Assembly: GCF_019399895.1 (NCBI RefSeq)
Contig: NC_091889.1
Coordinates: 1,732,501 to 1,796,500, forward strand
Origin: Cardiocondyla obscurior
Lineage: Eukaryota; Arthropoda; Insecta; Hymenoptera; Formicidae
Direction: 5' to 3'
DNA: 64,000 bases
The position numbers and the translations under genes are program-made. How positions within the stretch are numbered: the first letter of the stretch is position 1; every line of letters starts with the position of its first letter. The notes beneath the pieces are model-generated. The model had not been told where the DNA came from. It ran no database searches and saw only the letters and a list, made by a program, of their open reading frames with translations. Below are positions 22,925 to 35,172 of the stretch, piece by piece.

Positions 22925-25900
22925 ATGTCGGATAGCGAATTAGAATTACAACGCCGCGTTGCAAACAATTCGTGGCTACACAGCCAAGCGGCTAGACGAG
23001 CGTTACAGCCGACACCGGTGCGACCATTGCGAGTCGCCATAAACGCATTAAACGACATTAGAAACAGGGTACGCCGCGTGTTAGAATACGAAGACGATCC
23101 CGCAACAGAAAGCGAGGAATCCGTGAATGTTATCACGCCGCGCGAATTTGATTTTGGCGAAATAGACGACGCGCTATTAAACCGCGGAGACGGAAATATT
23201 GCGCGCCGTACACATAATCAAATACTCGCAGACACCCCGAGCGACATTAGCGGTATTTCGGACAGGGGAGAATTCTCGTTAACGTCATACGATAGTAGCG
23301 TGTTTGATCCCGCGGAAATTTTCGCAAACAATTTAAACACTACCCGCGAAAAAATGACACATAATTACTCATTGCTGGACGGAGCGGTTGGGGGAGTACC
23401 GGAGATACTCATCGACAGAGAGGTAAACGCGTTGCGAGAGTTACATACCGCGACGCCACACCCGACACAACGACAAGAACGATTATTAGAACAAGTACTC
23501 GAAAACTTGCGGGAAATGAATTCCCGAATTGTTCGCCTCGAACGTCGACCAAACGAAAACCGAGAAACGCGGGGAAATCAAGAACTCATCGAAGGAAACG
23601 AACGCCCGCACGGAGAAGTACAAAATAGACCGACAGATCCGATATCTACATTTAAACTTAAGGACGCACGAGCAATGATTCCGACGGTAGACGGAACAAA
23701 TCATGCTCAAACGAAAGAATTTTTAAAGGCATGCGCGTACGCCGCGAGACATGTCGCACGCGAAGATACCGAAACGCTGTTAGAAGCAGTACTCTGCACG
23801 AAATTGAAAGGCGCCGCGCTATTAGATTTCGACGCAAGAGACATCACGACGTTTGACCAATTCCTAAAAGAATTCGAAAAAACATATTTGAGGAAAAAGG
23901 GAACTTCGCGTTTACAAACAGAAATGAGCTCGTTGAAACAAAAATACGGAGAAAGCGCGACTACATACGGACTACGCGTACAAAAAACCGCGATGGAATT
24001 ATACGAAGCGATGACGGATGAAGAAGAAATGAACAGCGAACAGAAACGGACGGTTTTAAAATTAATACAGCGACAAGCGTTACATTATTTCCACATGGGA
24101 CTAACAGACGACATTAAAACAATGGTCCGCTCGCAACATTTCGAGACGTTAAAAGACGCAATAGAAGGCGCAGTGGAAGAAGAAAAAATAAGGATAACGA
24201 AATATAAAGGCACGTATGAGAAAACGCGAACAAACGAAACGCACGAAAAACCGCGATCATCAAGCATTACATGCAACAAATGCGGGAAAGCAGGGCATAT
24301 AGCACGCGAATGCCGAAGCAGCAAACACATAAACGGATTCAACTTGCCGCGAGCCGAAACACGTGCGAGAATTAATAACACAGAGAAATTCTGCACACAC
24401 TGCAGAAAGCCAGGACACACTCGAGACGAATGCTGGTCAATGAACGGACGGCCAGACACGCGATGGCAAAGAAAAGACAACAGACAAACAATACGCACAA
24501 GACAATCACCCGCGATAAACATAGCTCGCACAAGTAGGAATAGAAAAGAAACCAGCCGAAGCAAGGAAAGCGGAAGCGAGAGCGAAGAAGAAAGACAGAG
24601 ACCAAGAGTGATAAGAGCGGCAAGAGAGTATCAAGTTGCGAATATAGCGACGAAAGAAGTGAGCAACGGATTAAAACTCATCACGCTAGACGTCGAACAA
24701 GCAAAAAGGGGAAGATTAAATTTATTGGTGGATTCAGGAGCAACAATCACACTAATAAAAGTAGGAAATTTAAAGGAAGACACACCGATAATAGAAGAAA
24801 AAATGGCATTAACGGGTGTCACAGGACATAAAATCAATACGATAGGAAAAATAAGAGCAACAATTAAAATAGGCAGGAAAAATGTAAAACAGAAAATGTA
24901 CGTAGTAAGAGACGATTTCCCGATCGAGTACGAAGGAATACTAGGGATAGATTTTCTGACAAAACAACGAGCATCTTGCTTGCACGGAAAGGAGCAGATA
25001 GTAATAGACGGAGTAAAATTTAAATTACATCCGTACGAAAAATATATACTACCCCCGCGCAGCGAAACAATACTCCGAGCAATTACAAGTCAGAATCAAG
25101 TAGGAGTAATTAATGCGGAAGAAACAAAACCAGGAGTATTCATAGGAAACTGCCTGGTAGCACCAAAAGATAACGAGTGCCCAGTAAGTGTGCTCAACAT
25201 GACAGAGGAACCGATGGAAATACATACACCGCAAGTGGAGATAGAAGAACTGAGAACCATCAACTCCGCAAAAGTGCTGACGCTGAATAAAAGAACCGAC
25301 AACGAAACGATACAGGAGCGCAGCGAAAAACTAATGAAGCAGCTAAGAACGAATCATCTAAACAAAGAAGAAAAAAGGGAACTCGAAAAAATATGCCTAC
25401 ATTACTGTGACATATTTTATTTAGAAGGGGACGCACTAACATACACAGCAGCTGTCAAACACGAGGTAAATACACCAAACGAAAATCCGCCAATAAATAG
25501 TCGCCCGTATAGACTACCAGAAAAACACAAAGAAGAAGTAAATAGACAAATAGACAAAATGTTGAAAGAAGACATAATTCGCCAGAGTAGCAGCCAATGG
25601 AACGCGCCTATACTGGTAGTACCAAAGAAAGTAGACGCGTCAGGAAAAGCGAAATTGAGAATAGTGGTAGATTTCCGAAAAATCAACGAAATTACAATAG
25701 GTGATTCATTTCCAATACCAAATATCACCGAAATACTAGATCAGCTAGGAAACGCGAAATATTTTACCACATTAGACCTTGCATCTGGGTATCACCAAAT
25801 ACAAATGAAAGAAGAACATAAATGCAAAACAGCATTCTCAACACCACATGGGCATTACGAATTTAATAGAATGCCTTTCGGGCTAAAAAACGCCCCCGCA

Positions 25901-26497
25901 ACGTTCCAAAGACTAATGAACTCAGTACTAGCAGGATTACAAGGTATCAAGTGTCTAGTTTATCTGGACGACGTAGTGATATACGGACCGACACTTGAAG
26001 AACATAACAAAAGGCTGACGAGCGTATTTAGCAGACTAAGAGAAAATAATCTGAAACTCCAACCAGACAAGTGCGAATTCCTACGGAAGGAAGTATTATT
26101 CCTAGGACACATAATTACAGAAAACGGAATACAACCAGATCCAGCAAAAATAAACGCAGTAAAAACTACCCGACGCCGAAAAAGTGAAAGACATACAAGC
26201 GTTTATAGGTCTGGCAGGATATTACCGGAAATTCATAGAAAATTTTTCGAAAATCGCGAAACCACTAACAAAACTGACAAAAAAGGGAGAAAAATTCGAA
26301 TGGGGAATAGAACAGCAGAACGCATTCGAAATATTAAAAGACAAGCTAACGACAGCTCCAGTGTTAAGTTACCCGGACTTCACGAGACAGTTCCTGGTAA
26401 CAACGGATGCCTCAGATTATGCAATCGGAGCAATACTATCACAGGGAACGGTCGGAGAAGACAAGCCGATCGCTTATGCCAGCAGAATTCTAAATAA
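22925..26497 (+). CDS. gag-pol: Gag-protease-RT polyprotein
   Basis: ATG-led frame. The N-terminal gag includes a capsid-like region and two CCHC knuckles (CNKCGKAGHIAREC and CTHCRKPGHTRDEC, about residues 450-510). Then come an aspartic protease with DSGA and a reverse transcriptase with VVDFRKINE, TLDLASGYHQIQM, PFGLKNAPATFQ and catalytic YLDD. After about 26160 the frame is wrong: residues become Arg/Lys-rich nonsense to 26497 while the real coding continues in the next frame. Gag and pol are in one frame here, without the usual gag-pol shift. Confidence 0.93.
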   Translation: MSDSELELQRRVANNSWLHSQAARRALQPTPVRPLRVAINALNDIRNRVRRVLEYEDDPATESEESVNVITPREFDFGEIDDALLNRGDGNIARRTHNQILADTPSDISGISDRGEFSLTSYDSSVFDPAEIFANNLNTTREKMTHNYSLLDGAVGGVPEILIDREVNALRELHTATPHPTQRQERLLEQVLENLREMNSRIVRLERRPNENRETRGNQELIEGNERPHGEVQNRPTDPISTFKLKDARAMIPTVDGTNHAQTKEFLKACAYAARHVAREDTETLLEAVLCTKLKGAALLDFDARDITTFDQFLKEFEKTYLRKKGTSRLQTEMSSLKQKYGESATTYGLRVQKTAMELYEAMTDEEEMNSEQKRTVLKLIQRQALHYFHMGLTDDIKTMVRSQHFETLKDAIEGAVEEEKIRITKYKGTYEKTRTNETHEKPRSSSITCNKCGKAGHIARECRSSKHINGFNLPRAETRARINNTEKFCTHCRKPGHTRDECWSMNGRPDTRWQRKDNRQTIRTRQSPAINIARTSRNRKETSRSKESGSESEEERQRPRVIRAAREYQVANIATKEVSNGLKLITLDVEQAKRGRLNLLVDSGATITLIKVGNLKEDTPIIEEKMALTGVTGHKINTIGKIRATIKIGRKNVKQKMYVVRDDFPIEYEGILGIDFLTKQRASCLHGKEQIVIDGVKFKLHPYEKYILPPRSETILRAITSQNQVGVINAEETKPGVFIGNCLVAPKDNECPVSVLNMTEEPMEIHTPQVEIEELRTINSAKVLTLNKRTDNETIQERSEKLMKQLRTNHLNKEEKRELEKICLHYCDIFYLEGDALTYTAAVKHEVNTPNENPPINSRPYRLPEKHKEEVNRQIDKMLKEDIIRQSSSQWNAPILVVPKKVDASGKAKLRIVVDFRKINEITIGDSFPIPNITEILDQLGNAKYFTTLDLASGYHQIQMKEEHKCKTAFSTPHGHYEFNRMPFGLKNAPATFQRLMNSVLAGLQGIKCLVYLDDVVIYGPTLEEHNKRLTSVFSRLRENNLKLQPDKCEFLRKEVLFLGHIITENGIQPDPAKINAVKTTRRRKSERHTSVYRSGRILPEIHRKFFENRETTNKTDKKGRKIRMGNRTAERIRNIKRQANDSSSVKLPGLHETVPGNNGCLRLCNRSNTITGNGRRRQADRLCQQNSK

Positions 26498-27857
26498 AGC
26501 GGAACGAAATTATAGCACAACGGAAAAAGAACTGCTAGCAATAGTATGGGCGGTAAAACATTTCCGACCATACGTATACGGAACAAAATTCATGATAATA
26601 ACGGATCACAAACCATTAACATGGTTATTCAACGTAAATGATCCAGGCTCAAGACTGATACGCTGGAGATTAAAATTAGAAGAATACACATATCAGATAG
26701 TGCACAAAGACGGAAAGAAAAATACAAACGCGGATGCACTAAGTAGAAACCCGATCGAAGAAACCGAAATAAATAAAATAGAAAACGAAACAAAAAAATA
26801 TTCTGAAGAAGAAAAAATGGAAATATTAAAAGAATATCATGACTGTCCATTGGGAGGACACCAGGGTGTGAAACGCACAATAAATAGAATAAAACTCAAC
26901 CATAATTGGCCAGGCATGAACAAAGAAGTGGAAGAATACATCAGCAAATGCGAAAAATGCCAAAAGAACAAACTAAGCAGAAAAACGAAAATGCCGATGG
27001 TAATAACCGACACGCCGGAAAAGCCATTCGAAAAATGCGCACTCGACATCGTAGGACCATTAACAGTAACAAACGCAGGAAATAAATACATCCTAACATT
27101 TCAAGATGCCTTAACGAAATTTAGCAAGGCAATACCAGTACCAAATCAAGAAGCAGCAACCGTGGCGAAAGCATTCGCAACAAAAATAATTTTTGAAAAT
27201 GGAATCCCAGAAAAAATACTAACAGATCAAGGAACAAACTTTGTAAGCGAAATGTTCAAAAACATATGTAAACTATTGAAAATCGAAAAAATACAGACAA
27301 CGGCGTATCATCCGGAAAGCAATGGGGCACTAGAGAGATCACATCGAACTCTAGCGGAATACCTAAGACATTATATAAACGGGGACCAAACTGATTGGGA
27401 CGAGTGGGTACCGTATGCGATGTTTGCATATAATACAACACCGCACACAGCAACAGGGTACACACCGTTTGAATTAGTGTACGGGCACCAAGCCACACTG
27501 CCGACGGCACTGGCAACGGCACCAAGGAAAACGTACACATACGACGACTACGCGCAGGAACTAAGGGAACGATTACGCGCATCAAATACAATAGCGAAGG
27601 AACATTTAAAAGGAGAGAAAGAAAAATCGAAAACAAACTTCGATAAGAAAACAAGGGAAAGAAAATTCAAAATAGGAGATCAAGTCCTATTGCACGATGA
27701 AACAGTGAGAAGAGGAAGATCAAAGAAATTAGAAGCACAATGGATAGGGCCGTACACGGTCATAGAAAAATGCGGAGAAGTAAATTACAAAATAAAAGGA
27801 GGCAGAAGAAGCATAAGAGTGCATGCAAACAGGCTAAAGGCTTTTGTAGAGCACTAA
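26184..27857 (+). CDS. pol: RNase H-integrase part of Pol
   Basis: Continues the RT thumb, then RNase H (VTTDASDYAIGAILSQ, KELLAIVWAVKHF, TDHKPL, NADALSRN) with catalytic residues present. The integrase has its H2C2 zinc domain (CPLGGHQGVKRT...CEKCQK), DDE core (ALDIVGPL, LTDQGTNFVS, SNGALERSHRT) and a basic C-terminal domain. It lies one frame away from the upstream part. The break falls in a segment with two short A-runs near 26163-26178. It ends at 27857 beside a run of about 25 A. Confidence 0.93.
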   Translation: MKDIQAFIGLAGYYRKFIENFSKIAKPLTKLTKKGEKFEWGIEQQNAFEILKDKLTTAPVLSYPDFTRQFLVTTDASDYAIGAILSQGTVGEDKPIAYASRILNKAERNYSTTEKELLAIVWAVKHFRPYVYGTKFMIITDHKPLTWLFNVNDPGSRLIRWRLKLEEYTYQIVHKDGKKNTNADALSRNPIEETEINKIENETKKYSEEEKMEILKEYHDCPLGGHQGVKRTINRIKLNHNWPGMNKEVEEYISKCEKCQKNKLSRKTKMPMVITDTPEKPFEKCALDIVGPLTVTNAGNKYILTFQDALTKFSKAIPVPNQEAATVAKAFATKIIFENGIPEKILTDQGTNFVSEMFKNICKLLKIEKIQTTAYHPESNGALERSHRTLAEYLRHYINGDQTDWDEWVPYAMFAYNTTPHTATGYTPFELVYGHQATLPTALATAPRKTYTYDDYAQELRERLRASNTIAKEHLKGEKEKSKTNFDKKTRERKFKIGDQVLLHDETVRRGRSKKLEAQWIGPYTVIEKCGEVNYKIKGGRRSIRVHANRLKAFVEH

Positions 27858-28507
27858 AAAAAAAAAAAAAAAAAAAAAAAATTTTTTTACTTACCAGAGT
27901 GCATCGGATAAACAGCACGAGTCTCGCCGTCGGGACGTTCCTCCACTACAATCAACAAGTTCGGCAGAGGGGTGGGACGGTAGACCCGCGGCCGCACAGG
28001 AGACACATCCCGCACCAGACAATCATGGCAACGCAGTGCCATAAATTCTCGCCGGCAAGTGGTACAAGCCACCCACCGGCGAGAAGATTCCGCAGCGTCG
28101 AAAAGAATATCAACAGACGAACTATAGAAAATAACACAAGAATAAGTAAAAACACAATAGTTCCCGAAGAAATAAAGAAAAATCAAAAACGTACGACATT
28201 ATAAAAATTCTACGAGAAAGAAACTTAGGGCAAGAAAAAACAGCAAGGAAGTTACTGACGGACTGACGGAACGGACAACGAGACCAAGAGACAAATCCGA
28301 CGCGATATAAAAATGCATATAAAAATTTCGAGAAGTGCAACGCGAAACCGCGCGAACACAGCAGAGAAAAAATATAAAGACTTACCTCGTATCATAATAC
28401 ACTGTCGCTCCCACGAAGAACACACACACACATAACAGATAACACACACGAAAAGAAATAAAAAATTAAAACCGGAAAAGTCAATCTGAAAGAAAATCAT
28501 CTTTCAG
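27858..28507 (+). other. Pol-env spacer and env splice acceptor
   Basis: A poly-A run then A-rich sequence without a convincing gene. It ends in TCATCTTTCAG (28497-28507), which is conserved at the same place in the related decayed env at 42240 and is the likely env splice acceptor. Confidence 0.7.
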
Positions 28508-30332
28508 AACAATAATCACCGTGACGCTGGGCGCAAGCGACAAACCGCCGGAGATAAGCTCACCGTACACGGTAACGCAGTTCGTACATGAACCCGGACT
28601 ATACTACGAGAACGTGGGACAATTGCAGCTATCAGACGCGTCGTGGAAATTAGTAATAATAACAAAAACGCAGGAATTAAAAGCGCAATACGAAAAACTA
28701 CAAGAACGGGTAAAAGACGGAGAAAAAGCGTGCGAAACATATAGCGGAGAATTACTTAAGGATAAATGTAAATACTTAGCAGAAACGGTACGATCCCAAA
28801 ACGAAAAATTAATAACAGCGATAGAATTATTAACGACATACGAAGCACAAAAAACAAAGCGAGGATTAGTAGACGTAATAGGTACAATAAGTAAAAAACT
28901 ATTCGGAACAATGGACGCGGACGACGAAAAAGTAATAAGCGAACAGCTAGAAATACTAACGAGAAGACAACAAACATTACAACATGTAGCAAAGAATCAA
29001 TTAAAAGTAATAAACAGTTCGATTGGTCACATACAGGAATTAGAGGAAACAATAAAATACCATGAAAAAGTTATAACAAACGCGACGAAGCTATTAAGCA
29101 AAAAAGTAGACGGGGTAACGGGACAAGTAGAAATGACGGAACATTTCTACATACTAAGAATGCTAATAACAGATTTACTAACAAACGTGCAAGAAACGAT
29201 GGAATTCATAGCACAAACGAAATTGGGGATAAAAAACACGCGAATGTTACCGGTTAGTAAAATAATAGAAGAATTGAAAGAAGCAACCGCGCACCTCGAA
29301 GAAGGGACGTATTTCCCCTTCAGAATAAATACAAAAAATTGGAACGCGATAGAACAATACGCGGAAATAAGCGCATATAGTGACGAGCAGATGATAGTCA
29401 CGATAATAAGATTCCCGATAGTAGACGACGCAAGATACGAATTAAAAAGAGTAACACCGTTTCCTGTATTGGACAAATCGAACGAAAACATATTTAAAAT
29501 AATAGAAATAGAAAATGAATACATAGCAGTAGATAGAGAAAATAATAATTACCTAACATTAAAAAGAGAAGATATCAAGCAATGTGTAAACAACGATAAT
29601 ACATATATATGCGAACAAAGCATCCCGGTATACCATACCAGGGCAAGCGCACCGTGCGAGGTAAGAGCGATTACCGAGCCAGCAAAAAAGCCGGACACGT
29701 GCGTAACGCGAGAAGTTGCATCAAGAGCAACAGTATGGATAGCAGTAAGCGAACCACAAGAGTGGATATACTCCACGACAAAGGAGCAAACTATAGAAAT
29801 TCAATGTAGACATAGACCGAGTAAAAAATTAGAAATAAATAGAACAGGAATAGTAAAATTAAGAACAGCCTGTAAACTCACAACAACAGAAATGACAATA
29901 AAAACAAAAAACACGATAGGAGAAAGTAAAATAGAACGACACGTACCGACGTATAATTTAACAAACATAGAAACAGAGCAGGGCGAAAAAACCGACCCAA
30001 TAATGAAGAAAATAGAAGAAATAAGCCGCGACAAGGTAATAAAAAACCCGAACGAATTAAATAAATTAGGGGTAGAATTAAGTAAAATGGACAAACAACT
30101 AGACGGAAATGTAATATTAACAAATAGAATAATCATGTATACAACGGGCACAAGCGCCACAATAATAGCTATAATAGCGACCATAGTACTAGCAATAGTA
30201 ATAGTAAAATTGTACAAAAAGAAAAAGAATAAAGTAACCGAACAAATAATCCTACCCAACGAAATAAAAAGAAGAAAAAAGAAAGAAACGCCGAGTGTAA
30301 AAACACCACGACCGACGGTGATACAATTGTAA
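28508..30332 (+). CDS. env: Envelope glycoprotein, F-type (errantivirus), spliced
   Basis: The open frame lacks a usable ATG at its head. A leader ATG at 22872, followed by a GTAAGT donor at 22892, would join in phase to 28508. The resulting start is short and hydrophobic, as expected of a signal peptide. The ectodomain has a basic cleavage-type site (KTKRG, about residue 115) followed by a Gly-rich hydrophobic stretch like the fusion peptide of errantivirus/baculovirus F proteins. It also has long helical regions, a Cys-containing domain, one membrane segment near residues 550-570 and a basic tail. Role by family: membrane fusion and entry, at the cell or particle surface. The frame has no stops. 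Confidence 0.88.
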
Positions 30333-30404
30333 GTAGAATAAGAAAACATATTGTAAGGAAGAAAAGATTGAGGTGTATAAACACACTCAACCTTTTCTTC
30401 CCCT

Positions 30405-30414
30405 AGGGGAGGGA
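30405..30414 (+). other. Errantivirus polypurine tract
   Basis: AGGGGAGGGA abuts the 3' LTR. The decayed relative has the same arrangement on the minus strand at 39954-39968. Confidence 0.8.
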
Positions 30415-30939
30415 TGTTGTAACCCAAACCCCGTTACAACACGATACATGACGCAGGGCATTTCGGAATAAGTCTCTCGTAATTAAATAACCTCGGAGGA
30501 TGCAAGATCAGCAACCTCCTTAAGAAATTAAATAATAAAAGAAACACGTGCGAGAACTTATTGCCGAAATCGCTGAGGTTGCATTCGCCGAACGACCGAA
30601 GTTCGGCATTGCAACCCGAGGAGGCCAAGGCCCTGCGTCACTATTAAATAACCGCGGCCCGTCACGGACGGGCAGTCGCATTATAGTCCGTACCGTAAAC
30701 TGAGAGCGGTGATTACGAAAGTTCGGTCGCGTGCCTAGTAATAAGAAACCTCGCGGAGACGAGAACGCGTGACAACGCGAGGACGTGTGCCGAACCGACA
30801 AAGGGAGAACATAGGGAGATAAAATAGAAACAGTGTAACTAAATAAAAATCTAATCTTTTATTACAATATATTAATTATTCGCCCTCATCTCTCGCGGAT
30901 CCCGAAGGACGGACCCCGTGCACCGGCCCCGGTGCAACA
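30415..30939 (+). repeat. Errantivirus 3' LTR
   Basis: Same sequence as 21919-22443, followed by TSD TATC. Confidence 0.96.
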
Positions 30940-31070
30940 TATCTGCACCAAAGATCATAGTCTGCTTTTGTGCTAAAAAATACAGATCGTTGTGTGCCTG
31001 CACAAAACGATTGCTTTGTTGCTTATAAATACAAATTAGTATCTTAAAAAACATGTTTTCAAAACAAAAA

Positions 31071-32126
31071 AAAAAGTCATTTTACAACTTAAAGAAAAAG
31101 ATGAAATTACTCGGGAAGATTGGTTAAGTGATGTCCATATGGATTATTTTAACAATCTGTTAGAAAACCATTCAGATTATAAACCTGTTTCAACGTGGCG
31201 GATACAATTACCACAAACAATAAATCCTGTCTCTCCGAACAAAAAAACATATACAAATATTATATAATCAACAACATTGGGTATGTAGTTATTACAATAC
31301 AAAACGTATATTTATTTATGATTCATTAAATTCAAACAATGTACATAAAGATCATTTAATAATGTTATCAAGGTTGTTTCCAACATATAATTTTCAAAAA
31401 AAAAATTCAATTATATTTCCTTCTGTTCAGAAACAACCAAATAGTGACGATTGCGGTGTTTTTGCCATAGCTTTCGCCGTGTCGTTATTATTCAATATAA
31501 AACCCGAGAAAGTAAAGTATGATTGGAGTAAAATGCGTTTGCATTTATTAAAAATGTTTGAATCTAATATGATAGAGTATTTTCCACAAGATTTGCAATG
31601 TGGCGTAATACAGAAAGTGTTACCATTAGCTGTAGTAAGAGCAAAAGAGTTAGACGCAACAAAGAAACGTATAAAACGACAATATGATAAGAAGCAATTA
31701 CAAAAATTAAATAATATTAATAAAAATAAACAATGTCAGCAAGAAAACAATGTACATGATAATGATCAAGTGAATTATGCACAAAGTTTAAAGAGATGTG
31801 CTATAAAACGCTGTCAAAATCATGAAGATGAAAAAAATAAAGGTGCTGAAAAGCGGCGTAAATATAAAGAAGATTCGGTTAATAATATTGTTAAACAGAG
31901 AAAACCATGTGAACATAATAAGAGAAAAAATAAACGTGCTAAACAGAAAGAAGACTGTGAAAATAGTAACGAATATAAGCTTGCTAAACGGAGAGAAAAT
32001 TATGCACGGAAAAAAGAAATTTATCGCATGAAAAAACAATGTTTATACATAAAAAATAAAAAAAAAGAACATTTACGAAAACAAATATTTTATTTTTTCA
32101 ATTCAGAGCATGTGCAAAAAAGATAA
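31071..32126 (+). pseudogene. Ulp1-like (C48) cysteine protease region
   Basis: An N-terminal piece in one frame (31071-31266, DWLSDVHMDYFNNLL) is followed by the catalytic part in another. That part has QQHW (His), IYDSLNS (Asp), then QKQPNSDDCGVFAIAFAV with the conserved Gln and the Cys nucleophile. The frame change coincides with an A7 run near 31245. C-terminal to the protease is a Lys-rich, low-complexity linker. The frame ends in a TAA directly continuing into the Rep frame. Ulp1-like domains cleave ubiquitin-like modifiers; their job in Helitrons is unknown. Confidence 0.75.
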
Positions 32127-35100
32127 AAAACGTTCTACAGGTTGCACTCAAAGCGTAAGTGGCTTTATAATAAGCAATACTACCAGAAACAAAAATTAGA
32201 GTCCACAGTTGCAGTGGAAAATAGTAATCCTGTCAAAAATATATTTAAAAAATATGCAAAATTTAGATCCACAAATTATTTAAGAACCCATAATTCTTTT
32301 GAGACATATGTGATACATATTTTATACAAACAAGGTATTACTAATAGTAATAAATCTTATATTGATAAAAAATTGAAAGCAGAACAAATTGTTCGGTGGT
32401 GTTTCAATATTAGAGATACTTTTGTTCGTAATATGTATAAAATATTAGCTAAACTCAAAAATAGATCTGAAGCATGTTTGTCTGTTGCTGCAGAATGTAT
32501 TACAGTTGATGACAAAATAAGTGCATTTTGTGGTATATCTAGACATACAGCTTCGTCTGAAAATTATTTCGTTGATTCGACGTATTGTGATATTAATTCA
32601 TCCAAAGTTAATGTAACGGATCCTTTAATGTTAAATACGAGAGGACAAATTGTTAATACGTTACCTTTGGTAGAAGCTCGAGCAAAAAAATCGTGGTTAT
32701 GCGGTACTTTATGTAAAGTTAATGATCCGCTTCTAATCGAACGATATCAAAAATTGTTAGAAGCTATAAATAAGTGTACTTTGAGGAAAATTCCAGAACT
32801 AATGCAAAGAATTCACGATTGCACTGTAACAATTTTTGATAAAAATTTAGAAAATTCTAAAAAGGGTCACGCACATAGCTGTTACATTAATTTAAATCTT
32901 TGTAAAGCTATGTTTATTCCAGTTCAATTATTATCATCGCATTTCCCAAAAGTGAGATATATTAAACGTTTGCTTTACCAACTTTATAGCTCTTATCAAA
33001 AAACGTTACAGTTGGACGAAGCTTTAACTTGTGGTGAAGTTGATAAACTACAGGAAATTATACGTTCAGCACAAGAAATAGCGGATATATACAAGCATCA
33101 GCAAAGTGATACAATTATGAGCGATGATGATATTATTTCAAAATATCAAAATGCGTTTAAAGCTTTGAAAAAACGTTCTCTTGCTACACCACGATATATT
33201 TGTATATCGTGTGAAAGACTTTGTTACAAGAAAAATATTTCTAAAGTTATTAATAAAGTTCAAACACGTAGATGTAATCCAATTTGGAACGATTTAATGG
33301 CATATGTAGATCAACAAAAAATTAATCCTGAATACATATGTCATTATTGTGATAAGAAATTTCGTAGCGGACTGTTGCCTGCTTATTGTATTCTAAATAA
33401 TTTATTCGCAAATGATGTACCGGAGTGTATATCTTCTCTTAACGAGCTTGAGAAAATACTTATACAGAGAGCTAAAGCTTTTCAGACTGTGGTTAAAATG
33501 GGAACAGTTTTTCATAAGGTAATTCCAGAAAGACAAAAAATACAAAAAGTTAAAAGTTCAACTTTTCATTTACCAATTCCTTTAAAAGAAACTTTTAATA
33601 TATTATGTTCAAAAATTGATCCAATAAATTTAAATCACGAATTATGTATCTTAGTTAGAAATATTCCAACTAAATCAAAAATTATTTGGGAAGATTTAGT
33701 GGATTAAAAAAAAATATATCAAGCTTTAAAATGGTTGAAAATTCATAACTTTTTATATTCTGGCATTGTACTGCCCATAACACATGTTCAATTAAATTTA
33801 GGAAGTCTAAATAAAGTAGAATTTCAGGCACAAGAAACAAAAAATAATGCAGAAGCTCCATTTAATGAAGAAAATGTTTTAAATAATTCCAATTTGCAAA
33901 CGCAAAAGATGGCAGATGATGAAGCTCCATTACATCAGCGCAAGGCTATGTTGACTCAAAAAGATGACAATGAGAGTTACTACGAGCAATATACTATATA
34001 TCCATTATATAAAAAAAAAGAAAATAAAACTGCAACTGCTTTGTATCAAATGTTAAAAATTCAAGATGTACCTTTGGATAATCGTGAAAAAAATTTGGAT
34101 TTGATGTGTTTTCCAGATTTATATCCATTCGGTAAAAATGGACAATATGATGAAAAAAGACCAAACAAACTTCAAGAACATGAATTTATTAAATGTCGTT
34201 TGACGTCTAAGCATCCACAATTTAGACTGAATCAACAATACTTATTTTATTTGTTAAATAGAGCAAATATTCGTCAGTTAAGTCGTGGAATTTATCATAA
34301 AATAAATATAATTGATCCACGAAGCCGTTATACGGCTGCGGAATATTTAGAAGCTATGTCGAAAGAACTGTTGGAGTCTAATTTAAATGCTATATTCTCT
34401 GCACTTCGAAATACAGAGCAATATTGGCGTCGACCGAGAAGCGATTTAGATTGCATGACACGACATTATGGACCTGCAACATGGTTCTTAACGTTAAGTC
34501 GTAGTGAATGGTTATGGGACGATTTAGGTGAATATATTCGCGAAGTTAATGGATGGCAAGATTGTTCATTAAATACCAGTGTACTTGATGCTAAAGATCC
34601 TATATCAACATCCAGATTTTTGGACAATAAATTTCGAGCGATAATAGATTTTATTTGTTCGAAAGATTTTCCAATCGGAGAAGTAACGCACTATTTTTGG
34701 CAACGAGAATATCAAAGTAGAGATATACAACATTTCCATTTATTAATTTGGATAAAAAATGCGCCAATTTTTGGAGAATCTTCTGTAGAAGAAGTTTCAA
34801 AATTTATTTTACATTACATTAGTTGCAAGAAGCCAGATAAAAATATTGCACCATTATTGTACAGTCGTGTTGATAAGCATCAACGACACAGACATAATGA
34901 TTACTGTCTACGTTCAAAAAAAGTAGGACGAAAAGTTGTTCGTAGATGTCGTTTCGGATTTCCACGACCTGTTACTAAAATATTGTATATGAGAAATGTA
35001 GCAACTGCAATAGCAGGTAGAAAGCAATTGAAACATAAAAGTAGATTGTATGATCTTCCTCGAACGAAAGATGAAGTTGATATTAATGATTATAATCCCG

Positions 35101-35172
35101 TGCTCCTTACTGCATGGGAAGGAAATATGGATATACAATTTATTGGTGAAAAGTCGACATTATTAACATGGT
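32127..35172 (+). pseudogene. Helitron Rep (HUH) region
   Basis: One frame broken by a TAA at 33705-33707. The N-terminal part has CxxC zinc pairs (CISCERLCYKK, CHYCDKKF), as in Helitron N-domains. After residue ~500 come LDLMCFPDLYPFGKNG and the rolling-circle core, with HUH motif QHFHLLIW (about 34731) and CRFGFPRP. The Tyr-bearing motif is split by the LTR insertion: it reads up to STLLTW at 35172 and resumes after 35680 as YITKYVNKAG. Role: nicking and joining DNA during rolling-circle transposition. Confidence 0.85.

Larger units (their letters stand above)
21919..30939 (+). mobile_element. Errantivirus-like Gypsy element with env, young
   Basis: A 9,021-bp element with two 525-bp LTRs that I read as identical and a 4-bp duplication TATC (21915-21918, 30940-30943). 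Layout: LTR, tRNA-Leu primer site, leader with 33-bp repeats, gag-pol, RNase H-integrase, env, purine tract, LTR. Identical LTRs imply very recent insertion. A frame break inside pol would prevent normal polyprotein synthesis unless it is a sequence error. It is nested in a tandem array at the Helitron's left side. Confidence 0.96.

Noticed and set aside
27740..28204. Plus-strand ORF of 154 codons after pol
   Set aside because: It runs through the pol end in a wrong frame and a poly-A run; composition is non-protein-like.
29801..30427. Minus-strand hydrophobic ORF of 208 codons
   Set aside because: Antisense of the A-rich env coding region; Phe/Leu/Ile richness follows from that.
31788..32039. 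Minus-strand Phe-rich ORF
   Set aside because: Antisense of the Lys-rich linker in the Helitron protease ORF.
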